8,912 nt of DNA, taken from the NCBI GenBank assembly GCA_020723785.1, contig DYIH01000057.1, forward strand, positions 1 through 8,912. Direction: 5' to 3'. The position numbers and the translations under genes were made by a program. Below, one piece after another: positions 1-6,536 of this stretch. How positions within the stretch are numbered: the first letter of the stretch is position 1; every line of letters starts with the position of its first letter. The notes below the pieces were generated by a model, which was given only the letters and a program-made list of their open reading frames with translations, was not told the origin of the DNA and searched no databases. Source of the stretch: Thermaerobacter marianensis. Lineage in GTDB: Bacteria > Bacillota > Sulfobacillia > DYIH01.

Positions 1-495
1 CCCCTGCCGGCGCCCGATTTTACGTTGACCGACCAGCGGGGCAGGCCCTTCCGCCTTTCGGAACAACGCGGCCGGTTCGTCCTGCTCTTCTTCGGCTACA
101 CCGCGTGCCCCGACGCCTGCCCGACGACGCTCAGCAACCTGCGCCGCGCCCTCGACATGCTGGGTCCAGGCGCCGGCAGGGTGAGGGTGGCAATGGTGAC
201 CGTTGACCCCGAACGTGACACCCCGGAGCGCTTGGCCGCCTATTTCGACAGCAAGGGGGATGAACCGTTCATCGGGCTGACCGGTCCCAGGGAGAACCTG
301 GAATCCATCTGGCGGGACTATAGCGTCGCCGTGCAGCGCGAGGAAGCGCCGCAAGAGGGCGCCGGCTACTGGGTTGCCCACAGCGCCTCAACATACCTGA
401 TCGACCCGCAGGGCCGGCTGCTGGCGAACTATGCCTTCGGCACCCCGGCCAAGGACATGGCCACCGATCTGCGAAGGAGGATGCGAGGAGGTTGA
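1..495 (+). CDS. SCO1/SenC/PrrC-family copper chaperone and thiol reductase (5' partial)
   Basis: A thioredoxin-fold protein that binds copper and helps assemble the CuA site of cytochrome c oxidase or a related copper enzyme, outside the cytoplasm. The reading frame is open from base 1, so the signal peptide or lipobox and the true start lie outside the window; the TTG at 25 falls inside the conserved APDFTLTDQ strand and is not a start. Numbering codons from base 1, the SCO copper motif CPDAC gives Cys36 and Cys40, the VTVDPERDTPERL block follows, and the distal copper-ligand histidine is His127 in VAHSASTYLID. All three metal ligands are present, so the protein should be functional. The stop (493-495) is 2 bases before the PCuAC start, and the ribosome site for that gene lies inside this one. 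The two are almost certainly co-transcribed and probably act in sequence on the same target. Confidence 0.93.
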   Translation, partial: PLPAPDFTLTDQRGRPFRLSEQRGRFVLLFFGYTACPDACPTTLSNLRRALDMLGPGAGRVRVAMVTVDPERDTPERLAAYFDSKGDEPFIGLTGPRENLESIWRDYSVAVQREEAPQEGAGYWVAHSASTYLIDPQGRLLANYAFGTPAKDMATDLRRRMRGG

Positions 496-497
496 CC

Positions 498-1001
498 ATG
501 ATATCACAGCACGGAAGACGAGTTGTAACCCTGCGGCCACCGGCCCTCCTGCTGGGCGCCGCGTCCCTGGCTCTGATTCTGGCCGGCTGCGGCGGCACGT
601 CCCGGACCGAACCCGGCCCCCCGGCCACCGGGGGTATTGCCGTCGAAGACGCCTGGGCCCGCCCGGCCAAGGCCATGCCCGGCATGGGCACAACCAGCGC
701 GGCCTACTTCGTCCTGCGCAACGACGGCAAGGTGGCCGACACCTTGGTGGGAGCCGGCGCCGACGTGGCCGACAAGGCCGAATTCCACGAAACCGTGGCC
801 AAGGGCGACGGCGTGACCATGCGCCCGGTCAAGTCGGTTCCGCTCCCATCCGGCGGAACTGTGGCTTTCAAGCCCGGCGGGCTGCACGTCATGCTCGTTG
901 ACCTGAAGCGGGACCTGGCCGCCGGAGACAAGTTCCCGCTGATTCTGCAGTTCGAGAAAGGCGGGACGCAGACGGTCGAAGTGGTCGTCCGCGAACCCTG
1001 A
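498..1001 (+). CDS. PCuAC-family periplasmic-type copper(I) chaperone, lipoprotein
   Basis: A copper(I) carrier of the PCuAC (DUF461) family, which works with SCO proteins to metallate CuA or CuB centres of cytochrome oxidases. The ATG at 498 follows GGAGG (487-491) with 6 bases between; the frame opens at a TTG 6 bases earlier that has no such support. The 167-residue product has a basic N-terminus, a hydrophobic stretch at about 15-30 and a lipobox LAGC with Cys31, so it should be a membrane-anchored lipoprotein. The family copper site is exact: His97-X10-Met108-X21-His130-X-Met132. The HEM form common at the first ligand is HET here, so the optional first methionine is missing. Two further methionines (60, 63) lie in an AMPGMG loop after the conserved AWARP block. 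Gap to the next gene is 21 bases. Confidence 0.93.
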   Translation: MISQHGRRVVTLRPPALLLGAASLALILAGCGGTSRTEPGPPATGGIAVEDAWARPAKAMPGMGTTSAAYFVLRNDGKVADTLVGAGADVADKAEFHETVAKGDGVTMRPVKSVPLPSGGTVAFKPGGLHVMLVDLKRDLAAGDKFPLILQFEKGGTQTVEVVVREP

Positions 1002-1022
1002 GCGCACCTGGGAGGGGTAGCG

Positions 1023-1472
1023 GTGCGGAAACTTGCCGTCCTGGCCGTAGTCATCCTTCTGGGCCTGGCCTTGATCCGGACCGTACACAGGAGCGAGGCC
1101 GACGCCCGCAGCGTGGCCATCCGAGTCAACGGCCGCACGCTGCCCCTCCGGGGGGAGATCCGCTACGACCGTGTTTACGCAGATGCCATCCCACTGTCTG
1201 AAGCCCTCGGGTTGCGGGCGGTCTTTTTCCCGGACAAGCCGGAGCGCGGGGTCACGCTGCAGAGTACGCGGAAATTCATCCACCTGCATACCAACCAGAA
1301 CGACTGCCACGTCGACGGCCGGACCGTTCAGTTGGGCGCGCCGGCCCTTTATATCGACCTGCGAACGAAGCGGCCCATGGCGCCGGTGCGCTTCATCGCC
1401 GAAACGTATGGCGGCACCGTGGAGGAGCGCCTGACATCGAAGGAGGCATTGATTATAATCAATATCAAATAA
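1023..1472 (+). CDS. Exported stalk-domain (copper amine oxidase N-terminal-like) protein in the copper operon
   Basis: The GTG at 1023 follows GGAGGGG (1011-1017) with 5 bases between. The 149-residue product has an N-terminal hydrophobic segment (about 4-19) that is either an uncleaved anchor or a signal peptide, then one copy of the domain known as copper amine oxidase N-terminal or stalk domain (PF07833-like). This is shown by IRVNGRTLPL (33-42), HVDGRTVQLG (96-105) and the hallmark PVRFIAETYGGTVEE (121-135). The domain is common in secreted Firmicutes proteins and usually does not bind metal. Here the strand before VDGR carries His87, His89, Cys95 and His96, giving HLHTNQNDCH; family members usually have plain hydrophobic or small residues there. 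With SCO and PCuAC upstream and CopC/CopD downstream, a role in copper handling is a reasonable inference but unproven. The 3' end of the gene holds a promoter for copC. Confidence 0.8.
   Translation: MRKLAVLAVVILLGLALIRTVHRSEADARSVAIRVNGRTLPLRGEIRYDRVYADAIPLSEALGLRAVFFPDKPERGVTLQSTRKFIHLHTNQNDCHVDGRTVQLGAPALYIDLRTKRPMAPVRFIAETYGGTVEERLTSKEALIIINIK
1431..1459 (+). promoter_or_regulatory. Sigma-A-type promoter for copC-copD inside the preceding gene
   Basis: CTGACA at 1431-1436 (5 of 6 to the -35 consensus), a 17-base spacer and TATAAT at 1454-1459 (6 of 6). A start site near 1466 would give a leader of about 90 bases before the copC GTG at 1555. The match lies in the last codons of the stalk-domain gene, where the DNA turns abruptly AT-rich. 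That AT-richness is partly forced by the encoded Ile/Asn/Lys tail, but the -35, spacer and -10 together are unlikely by chance. Confidence 0.65.
1449..1462. promoter_or_regulatory. Perfect 14-bp palindrome over the -10 box, candidate operator
   Basis: TTGATTATAATCAA is its own reverse complement and completely covers the TATAAT at 1454-1459. A dimeric repressor bound here would block the copC-copD promoter. It does not resemble the GC-rich CsoR sites or the TACAnnTGTA core of CopY sites, so no regulator can be named. A chance palindrome is possible because the region is AT-rich. Confidence 0.4.
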
Positions 1473-1554
1473 TAACGCTTCGATTTCCGGGGCGTAAACT
1501 GCAGGAGTCGTTCGAGGCGATCCCGGATGTATCAGGACACGAGGAGGGATCAGC

Positions 1555-2133
1555 GTGGCGGTAACCGTGTGCAGGAGAATGGCGAGGGCGCTCCCGCCGG
1601 CCATCATCGCCATCCTGCTTTTCACCGCCTTGGCGCAAGCCCATTCGTACATCGAAAGTTCCGTCCCCAGGGACGGGGCCACCCTTGACGTCCCCCCCGC
1701 CGAGGTGCGCCTGACCTATACGGAGCCGCTCGAGCCCCGGGTGACGACGCTCACGCTGGTCGATGCCCAGGGCCGGACGGTGCCGGGAATCCGGCAGACA
1801 GTCGAGGGAAACCGCACGCTGATACTGAAGCTGCCCCCCCTGTCCGGCGGGAAATATACCGTCAAGACGAAAACCCTGGGCCGCGACGGCCATGTTACGG
1901 AGGAAACGCTGCAATTCACCGTCAACGCGCCCCGGGACAATGCCGGCAATGCGCTTGAGGACGCGCCGGCCCCCGCCCTCGTGAAACGGCCGGATCGGGA
2001 CGCCCCACCGCCGGCGGCCTCCCGGCAGAGGTACTTCAGACCGATCGCACTCTGGGGCAGTATCCTGGCGGCGCTGGTCGTGATCGGCAGCGTCCTGTAC
2101 GGCGTGTTGACGCGGCCCAGGAAACAGGGGTAA
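1555..2133 (+). CDS. copC: CopC-family copper-binding protein with C-terminal membrane anchor
   Basis: CopC binds copper(II) outside the cytoplasm and is thought to pass it to CopD. The GTG at 1555 follows a strong GGAGGG (1543-1548) with 6 bases between. The 192-residue product starts with a signal peptide ending ALAQA, so cleavage leaves His30 as the mature N-terminus, the hallmark first copper(II) ligand. The HSYIESSVPRDGATL block and LTYTEPLEP follow, and the second ligand pair Asp111 and His113 is in GRDGHVTEET (mature positions 82 and 84). The high-affinity Cu(II) site is therefore intact. No Met-rich Cu(I) loop is seen. After the beta-barrel comes a Pro/Ala-rich linker (about 138-157) and one membrane helix (about 164-186) with a basic tail, as in Gram-positive members. 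It lies 82 bases after the previous gene, with a promoter before it, and 4 bases before copD. Confidence 0.93.
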   Translation: MAVTVCRRMARALPPAIIAILLFTALAQAHSYIESSVPRDGATLDVPPAEVRLTYTEPLEPRVTTLTLVDAQGRTVPGIRQTVEGNRTLILKLPPLSGGKYTVKTKTLGRDGHVTEETLQFTVNAPRDNAGNALEDAPAPALVKRPDRDAPPPAASRQRYFRPIALWGSILAALVVIGSVLYGVLTRPRKQG

Positions 2134-2137
2134 AGCG

Positions 2138-3409
2138 GTGCTGAAAGCACTCCAGATCACCGGCGCTTTGCTGCTGGCAGGGGGGCCCGTTTTCCTGGAG
2201 CTGATCTGGCGGCCCGCCCTGGCGGCCGCTCCGGAGGAAAAGCGGGCGGCGTGGGATGCTCACCTGGCGCGCCGGGTGCGTGCCGGGGCCGACCTCGGTT
2301 TCATCCTGGTAACGATCCCGGCCTCCCTGAACCTCCTCCTGATCGCCGCCGACCTGGCACAGTCTTCCGTATTGTCGGCCGCCGCCCTGTCCAAACTGGC
2401 GGCGGTCCTGCTCCACACCGAACGGGGCCCCATCGTCGCGGTGCGTATCCTGCTGGCCGCGGGGCTCTGGCTGGCGGGGCGGCGCATCAGTCGGCCCTCC
2501 CTTCCGGGGAACGGCGGGGGGCGCACCATGATGCGCCTGTTGGGCGGCGTGGCCGCCGCCGGCCTTTTCGCCACGTTCAGCCTCAGCGGCCACGCGGCCA
2601 CCGTGGCCCAGTCCAAGGCTGCCGCCGCCCTCGTCGATCTGGCGCACTTCCTGACCGCATCCGTCTGGGGTGGCGGTATCTGGGCCTTCGCCTTCCTCCC
2701 GTGGCGGGCGCTGGCCGAAGAAAACGGCCTGCCCGCAGCCCGGGTCCTTGTCCGTCGGTTCACCATCCTGGGGCTGGCCGCCGTTGCCCTGATCGTGGCC
2801 ACCGGGCTGTACATGGCCACCCAGTACCTCTGGGGGCTGCCCGCGCTGTTCGAAACCAGGTACGGCCGGGAGTTGTTGTGGAAGCACGTCTTCCTCGCCG
2901 TGGTCCTGGCAGCGGCGATGGACAACCGCTACAACGTCCGCCTGCGGCTCGCGCGGGCCGCGGCGGAACCCCGCAGGCTGGTCCGCTCTCTCCGTAACAA
3001 CGTCTGGGTGGAGGCGGCGGCCATCCTGGTGATCGTGTTGATCGCCGGCTTCCTGACGGTCACCTCGGCGGAGGCGCGCAAACCGGTGTCCGTGGTGGTC
3101 ACCATCAGTGACATGCGCTACCAGCCTTCCACCCTGGCCATACCGCGGCGGTCTCCCGTCCGGCTGACGGTGATCAACCAGGATCGCGTGACCCACTCGT
3201 TGGCCGTCAGGAACTTCCCCTACGAAGGGCCCCGCACCCACCTCCACGATCCGGACGCCTTGCCGGCCGGCGACCTGGTCGTTTACGTGCCGCCCCGGTC
3301 GCGGAACACGGTGGTCTTCGTGGCCCTTGAATTCGGCACGTACCGCGTCGCCGACATCCTGGAGGACTTCGAGGACCGGGGGCTTACCGGAACCCTCGTC
3401 GTGAAATAG
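2138..3409 (+). CDS. copD: CopD-family copper transport membrane protein fused to a cupredoxin-like domain
   Basis: CopD is a polytopic membrane protein believed to take copper from CopC across the membrane. The GTG at 2138 lies 4 bases after the copC stop, with AGGGG (2126-2130) before it. The 423-residue product has about eight membrane helices (roughly 4-26, 51-72, 97-113, 132-150, 162-187, 208-228, 248-262, 290-309). CopD landmarks are FSLSGHAA (His152), LVDLAHFL (His170), SVWGGGIWAF (175-184) and YGRELLWKH (242-250). Residues about 317-423 form an extracytoplasmic domain with the cupredoxin pattern, starting VVVTISDMRYQPSTL and ending GTLVVK. Of the type 1 copper ligands only His353 (VTHSL) remains. 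In the C-terminal loop after Tyr402, the usual Cys, His and Met positions are Asp406, Phe411 and Leu416, so a normal type 1 site cannot form. The domain may be structural or use other residues, such as His368 and His370 and the acidic loop. The copC pairing makes the function fairly secure. Confidence 0.9.
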   Translation: MLKALQITGALLLAGGPVFLELIWRPALAAAPEEKRAAWDAHLARRVRAGADLGFILVTIPASLNLLLIAADLAQSSVLSAAALSKLAAVLLHTERGPIVAVRILLAAGLWLAGRRISRPSLPGNGGGRTMMRLLGGVAAAGLFATFSLSGHAATVAQSKAAAALVDLAHFLTASVWGGGIWAFAFLPWRALAEENGLPAARVLVRRFTILGLAAVALIVATGLYMATQYLWGLPALFETRYGRELLWKHVFLAVVLAAAMDNRYNVRLRLARAAAEPRRLVRSLRNNVWVEAAAILVIVLIAGFLTVTSAEARKPVSVVVTISDMRYQPSTLAIPRRSPVRLTVINQDRVTHSLAVRNFPYEGPRTHLHDPDALPAGDLVVYVPPRSRNTVVFVALEFGTYRVADILEDFEDRGLTGTLVVK

Positions 3410-3466
3410 GCGCGCCCGCAGTGGCCGCCACCAGCGTCGTCGATATCGGGATTTCGCAACGCGCTC
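3410..3466. other. Convergent spacer between copD and the GGDEF/HD-GYP gene
   Basis: Only 57 bases separate the two convergent stop codons. Short inverted repeats are present: GTGGC/GCCAC at 3421-3431 with a one-base loop, and GCGCT-CCT-AGCGC at 3461-3473, overlapping the stop of the - strand gene. Neither is followed by a T-run, so no intrinsic terminator can be called for either strand. Confidence 0.5.
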
Positions 3467-5254
3467 CTAGCGCAACCCGGACGCGGCCCAGGGCAGGGGG
3501 CAGGAAGAGCGGTTGGCCGACATCTCCTCCAACATGGCGATGAAGGTCTCCACCACCCGCGGGTCGAACTGGGTTCCGGCGCCACGCCGCAGCTCGGCCA
3601 CGGCCTCCTCGGGGGTCATGGCCGGCCGGTAGGGCCGCGCCTGGAGCATGGCGTCGAAGCTCTCGGCCACGGCGATGACGCGGGCGCCCAGGGGGATGGC
3701 CTCTCCGGCCAGGCCATCCGGGTAGCCACCCCCGTCCCAGCGCTCGTGGTGGTGGCGGACCATGGCCGCCAGCGCCTCCACGTTGAACAGGGGTTCGATC
3801 AGGCTCACGCCGAACAGGGTATGCTGGCGCAGGGCGGCCTTCTCCGACTCGCTCAGAGGGCCCTGCTTGGTCAGCAGGTTCCCGGACACCTCGATCAGCC
3901 CCAGGTCGTGGACCCAGCCCGCGTACCGGACCAAGCGCGCTTCGGCCGGGTCCAGCCCGAGGCGCGACGCCAGGGCGCCGGCGTATTCGGCCGTCCGTTC
4001 GGCGTGGCCGTATGTATAGCGGTCGCGGGCGTTGACGACAGCCAGCAGGCTCTGGACCGTCTGGCGCAACTCCGCGTCCAGCATCTGCCCGGCTTCGGCC
4101 TGCTCCACCTCCTGGCCACCGAGGCAAAAAAAGCGCTGGACCGTGTTCCTGCCCCTGTGCTTGGCCCGGTACAGAGCCTGGTCGGCCCGGTCGACGAGGT
4201 CGCCCACGCTGGAGGCGTCCGTCGGGTACACGGCGGCCCCGAGTGAGACGGTCAGCCGGCGGCCCGGCTGGGTTTCCCGGCCCGGGAAGGGGTGCTCCGC
4301 CACCGCCCTGCGGATCCGGTCGCCGACGGCGGCCGCCGCCTCCGCGCCCGTCCCGGGCAGGATGACGGCGAATTCCTCGCCGCCGTAGCGGCAGACCAGG
4401 TCCGTCTCCCGGCACTGCTCGCGGATCAGCCGGGCCACTTCCTTGAGCACCTCGTCCCCCCGCACGTGGCCGTGGGTGTCGTTATACAGCTTGAAAAAGT
4501 CGATGTCCAGCATCAGCAGGGCCAGGGGCTGGCCGGTGATCTCGGCCCGCTTGACCTCCTCGGTCAGCCGGTGATAGAAGAAGCGGTGGTTGTACAGGCC
4601 GGTTAGGGCGTCCCTGAAGGAGAGTTCGCTGAGCAGCTCGTTGGTCGCCGAGAGCTCCTGTGTAGAGGCCTCCAGCTCGTTTTTGATCTGGGCCAGCCGC
4701 GTATGCCGCTGCATCAGTTCGTGGAAGCGGTGGCTGCTGAAGAGGAAGGCGGCCACGAAGGCCACGTGCGTCCAGAACATCTCTTCACCAAGGAACCTGA
4801 CGCCCCGGGTCAGATAGCCGACCGCGCCGTAGCTGGCCAGGGCGGTCGCGCCGGCGGCATAGAAGCACCTGCGGCTGGGGCACAGGGTGGAAAAGCTGAT
4901 GATGACCAGCGGATAAAGGACCGCGTAGCCGCTGTGGGCACCGCGGTTGTAGATCAGGTAGCTTACGGCAGCCAGGTCGACGGCGAAGGAAAGGTACGAG
5001 GCGATGGTCAACAGTCTACCGGGGACCGTCACGCCGGCCCGCATCCGCCCCATGAGAAGGCTGGTGTAGACCACGGAACAGGCGAACCAGGCCAGGAGCA
5101 CCGGCAGCACCCAGGCGTCATGGAAGAGCCCTCCCTCCCGTGCGTGGAAGGCCATGAACGCCAGGGCGGCGAACAAGGCTCCCCACTTCCACAGGAGGCC
5201 GCCGCGCACTTCGGACCAGCCTTCCGCCGCCATCATCAACGCCGAATCCGACAC
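3467..5254 (-). CDS. Membrane-bound GGDEF and HD-GYP cyclic-di-GMP signalling protein
   Basis: The frame is open from an ATG at 5347, which overlaps the end of queG. The better start is GTG 5254, preceded by AAGGTGG (5266-5260) with 5 bases between, giving 595 residues. Six predicted membrane helices (about 19-37, 46-68, 80-102, 108-125, 129-147, 157-174) precede a short coiled coil (about 185-212). The GGDEF domain (about 213-378) has FRDALTGLYNHRFF, DIDFFKLYND, GGEEF (291-295) and RETD (282-285), which is the inhibitory RxxD site exactly 5 residues before; it should make c-di-GMP with product inhibition. The HD-GYP domain (about 405-580) has His449-Asp450, HHHERWDGGGYP (501-512) and PLGARVIAVA. 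It departs from the family at HDLGL (usually HDIGK), and the metal-ligand Asp of AVAD is Glu531. Breakdown of c-di-GMP is therefore uncertain. The sensed signal is unknown; the membrane region is not a recognised sensor domain. Confidence 0.9.
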   Translation of the reverse strand: MSDSALMMAAEGWSEVRGGLLWKWGALFAALAFMAFHAREGGLFHDAWVLPVLLAWFACSVVYTSLLMGRMRAGVTVPGRLLTIASYLSFAVDLAAVSYLIYNRGAHSGYAVLYPLVIISFSTLCPSRRCFYAAGATALASYGAVGYLTRGVRFLGEEMFWTHVAFVAAFLFSSHRFHELMQRHTRLAQIKNELEASTQELSATNELLSELSFRDALTGLYNHRFFYHRLTEEVKRAEITGQPLALLMLDIDFFKLYNDTHGHVRGDEVLKEVARLIREQCRETDLVCRYGGEEFAVILPGTGAEAAAAVGDRIRRAVAEHPFPGRETQPGRRLTVSLGAAVYPTDASSVGDLVDRADQALYRAKHRGRNTVQRFFCLGGQEVEQAEAGQMLDAELRQTVQSLLAVVNARDRYTYGHAERTAEYAGALASRLGLDPAEARLVRYAGWVHDLGLIEVSGNLLTKQGPLSESEKAALRQHTLFGVSLIEPLFNVEALAAMVRHHHERWDGGGYPDGLAGEAIPLGARVIAVAESFDAMLQARPYRPAMTPEEAVAELRRGAGTQFDPRVVETFIAMLEEMSANRSSCPLPWAASGLR

Positions 5255-5259
5255 GTCAA

Positions 5260-5266
5260 CCACCTT
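5260..5266 (-). promoter_or_regulatory. Ribosome binding site that sets the GGDEF/HD-GYP start
   Basis: On the - strand AAGGTGG is followed by TTGAC and then GTG (5254). The longer frame from the ATG at 5347 would add 31 residues with no family resemblance and overlap queG by 17 bases, so this site decides the start. Confidence 0.6.
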
Positions 5267-5283
5267 GGCAGAAACCTGTAGGG

Positions 5284-5311
5284 ATCTTATCCCTTCATGA
5301 CATATCGTCAG
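5284..5311 (-). promoter_or_regulatory. Possible promoter for the GGDEF/HD-GYP gene with a small inverted repeat
   Basis: Read on the - strand: CTGACG (5311-5306), 16 bases, TAAGAT (5289-5284), each 4 of 6 to consensus. The predicted start near 5277 gives a leader of about 23 bases to the GTG at 5254. The -10 lies inside an inverted repeat, AGGGAT-CTT-ATCCCT (5280-5294 on the + strand). A weak match; the gene may instead be read through from queG. Confidence 0.3.
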
Positions 5312-5330
5312 GCAGCCTCGCGTGGTTGAG

Positions 5331-6536
5331 TCAATCTTTGGGACCATTTTTGCAACACTTTCGGGCTATCCCGGCGCTCCACCGCCGGTCATCGCCGCCG
5401 CGCAGCGCAAGGCGGATCTCCTCCCGGACCGCGGCGTCGGTTTCCCGGGCCAGGGCCGAGCGCAGGGCGGCCCTGGCCTCGCCGCCGCCGATGCGGCCCA
5501 GGGCCCAGGCGGCGTGCAGGCGCAGGTCGGCGCGCGGGCCGGCCAGGGCCGCCGCCAGAACCGGGACCGCCTCGCGCCGGCCGGTGTTGCCGAGGGCCAC
5601 GAGGGCGTTCCGCCGGAGGGGGCGTGGGCCGCGCCAAGCCGCCGCCGTCGTCCCGAAGGTCGCCAGGAAGCGGGCCCTGGTCATGGCCAGCAGGGACAGG
5701 AGGGGCGGCGGCGCCTGGTCCAGGTCCACCGGATCAACGGCGCCCGGCGGTCCGGCGAGGCGCCGGTTGTGAGGGCAAACCGCCTGACACGTGTCGCAGC
5801 CCCAGACCCGCCGGCCAAGTGCCGGGCGCACTTCACGGGGAATGGGCTCCCCGGCCTGGGTGAGATAGGCCAGGCAGCAGCGGTGGTCGAGGACGCCGGG
5901 GGCGGTCAGGGCGCCGGTGGGGCAGGCGCGCAGGCAGAGATCGCAGTCGCCGCAGGGGTCCGGGTCGGGCAAAGGTGGATCGGGCGGCAGGTCCAGGGTG
6001 GTGACGACCTCGCCCAGGAAGACCCACGACCCGTATCCGGGCGTGATCAGGCAGCAGTTCTTGCCGATCCGCCCCAGGCCGGCCCGGCGGGCGGCCGCAC
6101 GTTCCAGGAGGGGGGTGGTATCCACCATCACGCGGTGCGCCGTCCCGGGGGCCGCCTCGTCCAGGAAGGCCGCGAGGCGCTCCAGCTTCTCCCGGACCAC
6201 CCGGTGGTAGTCCGGCCCCCAGGCGTAGCGCGACACCTCCCCGCGCCACCCGGGCGCCACCCGCCGGCGGTCGGCGGCATCGGGGCGCGGGAACGGCCGC
6301 AGGTATGGCACGGCGGCGCAGATGATGGAGCGGGCGCCAGGCAGAAGCGACTCCGGCCGGCAACGCTCGAGGGGGCCGCCCGCCGCAAACGGGCACTCCA
6401 GGCCGGTTTCCACAAGCCGCCGCAGGTGCTCTTCCTCGGCGTCGAAGGGCGCGGCGGCGGTCACGCCGACGGCCTCGATACCCAAGCCGCGGGCAAATGC
6501 GATCAAACGGTCTTTGATATCAATCAAATCGGTCAC
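5331..6536 (-). CDS. queG: Epoxyqueuosine reductase QueG with C-terminal HEAT-like repeats
   Basis: QueG is a cobalamin and double-[4Fe-4S] enzyme that reduces epoxyqueuosine to queuosine at the wobble base of tRNAs with GUN anticodons, in the cytoplasm. The frame is open to 7013, but family N-termini begin shortly before the LGIEAVGVTAA strand. GTG 6536 fits, with GGGGGG nine bases before it, giving 401 residues. Landmarks are ERCRPESLLPGA (57-68), RYAWGPDYH (103-111), the catalytic aspartate region VDTTPLLERA (Asp139), and AGLGRIGKN (152-160; the usual GWIGKN Trp is Arg here). The ferredoxin-type clusters use Cys195, 198, 201, 205 and then Cys220/221, Cys247, Cys250, Cys254 in GCDTCQAVCPHN. 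Residues about 300-380 look like HEAT repeats (LRRNALVALGNTG, LRLHAAWALGRIG), as in Firmicutes and many other QueGs. The stop lies 76 bases before the next gene in the same direction. Confidence 0.95.
   Translation of the reverse strand: MTDLIDIKDRLIAFARGLGIEAVGVTAAAPFDAEEEHLRRLVETGLECPFAAGGPLERCRPESLLPGARSIICAAVPYLRPFPRPDAADRRRVAPGWRGEVSRYAWGPDYHRVVREKLERLAAFLDEAAPGTAHRVMVDTTPLLERAAARRAGLGRIGKNCCLITPGYGSWVFLGEVVTTLDLPPDPPLPDPDPCGDCDLCLRACPTGALTAPGVLDHRCCLAYLTQAGEPIPREVRPALGRRVWGCDTCQAVCPHNRRLAGPPGAVDPVDLDQAPPPLLSLLAMTRARFLATFGTTAAAWRGPRPLRRNALVALGNTGRREAVPVLAAALAGPRADLRLHAAWALGRIGGGEARAALRSALARETDAAVREEIRLALRGGDDRRWSAGIARKCCKNGPKD

Noticed and set aside
25..27. TTG as the start of the SCO gene
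   Set aside because: It lies inside the conserved APDFTLTDQ strand and the frame is open to base 1, so the gene is cut by the window edge.
504..1682. A 392-codon open frame on the - strand across the PCuAC and stalk-domain genes
   Set aside because: It is antisense to two well-identified genes, shows no family motif and reads as low-complexity His/Gly/Arg sequence, as expected for a complementary frame in GC-rich coding DNA.
2036..3247. A 403-codon - strand frame opposite copD
   Set aside because: Antisense shadow: rich in Gly, Gln, His and Arg, no motif, and no ribosome site.
6514..6523. TTGATATCAA, a 10-bp palindrome resembling half of the copC operator candidate
   Set aside because: It is inside the queG coding region (codons for DLIDIKD), shorter, differs in the centre, and has no promoter over it; probably chance.
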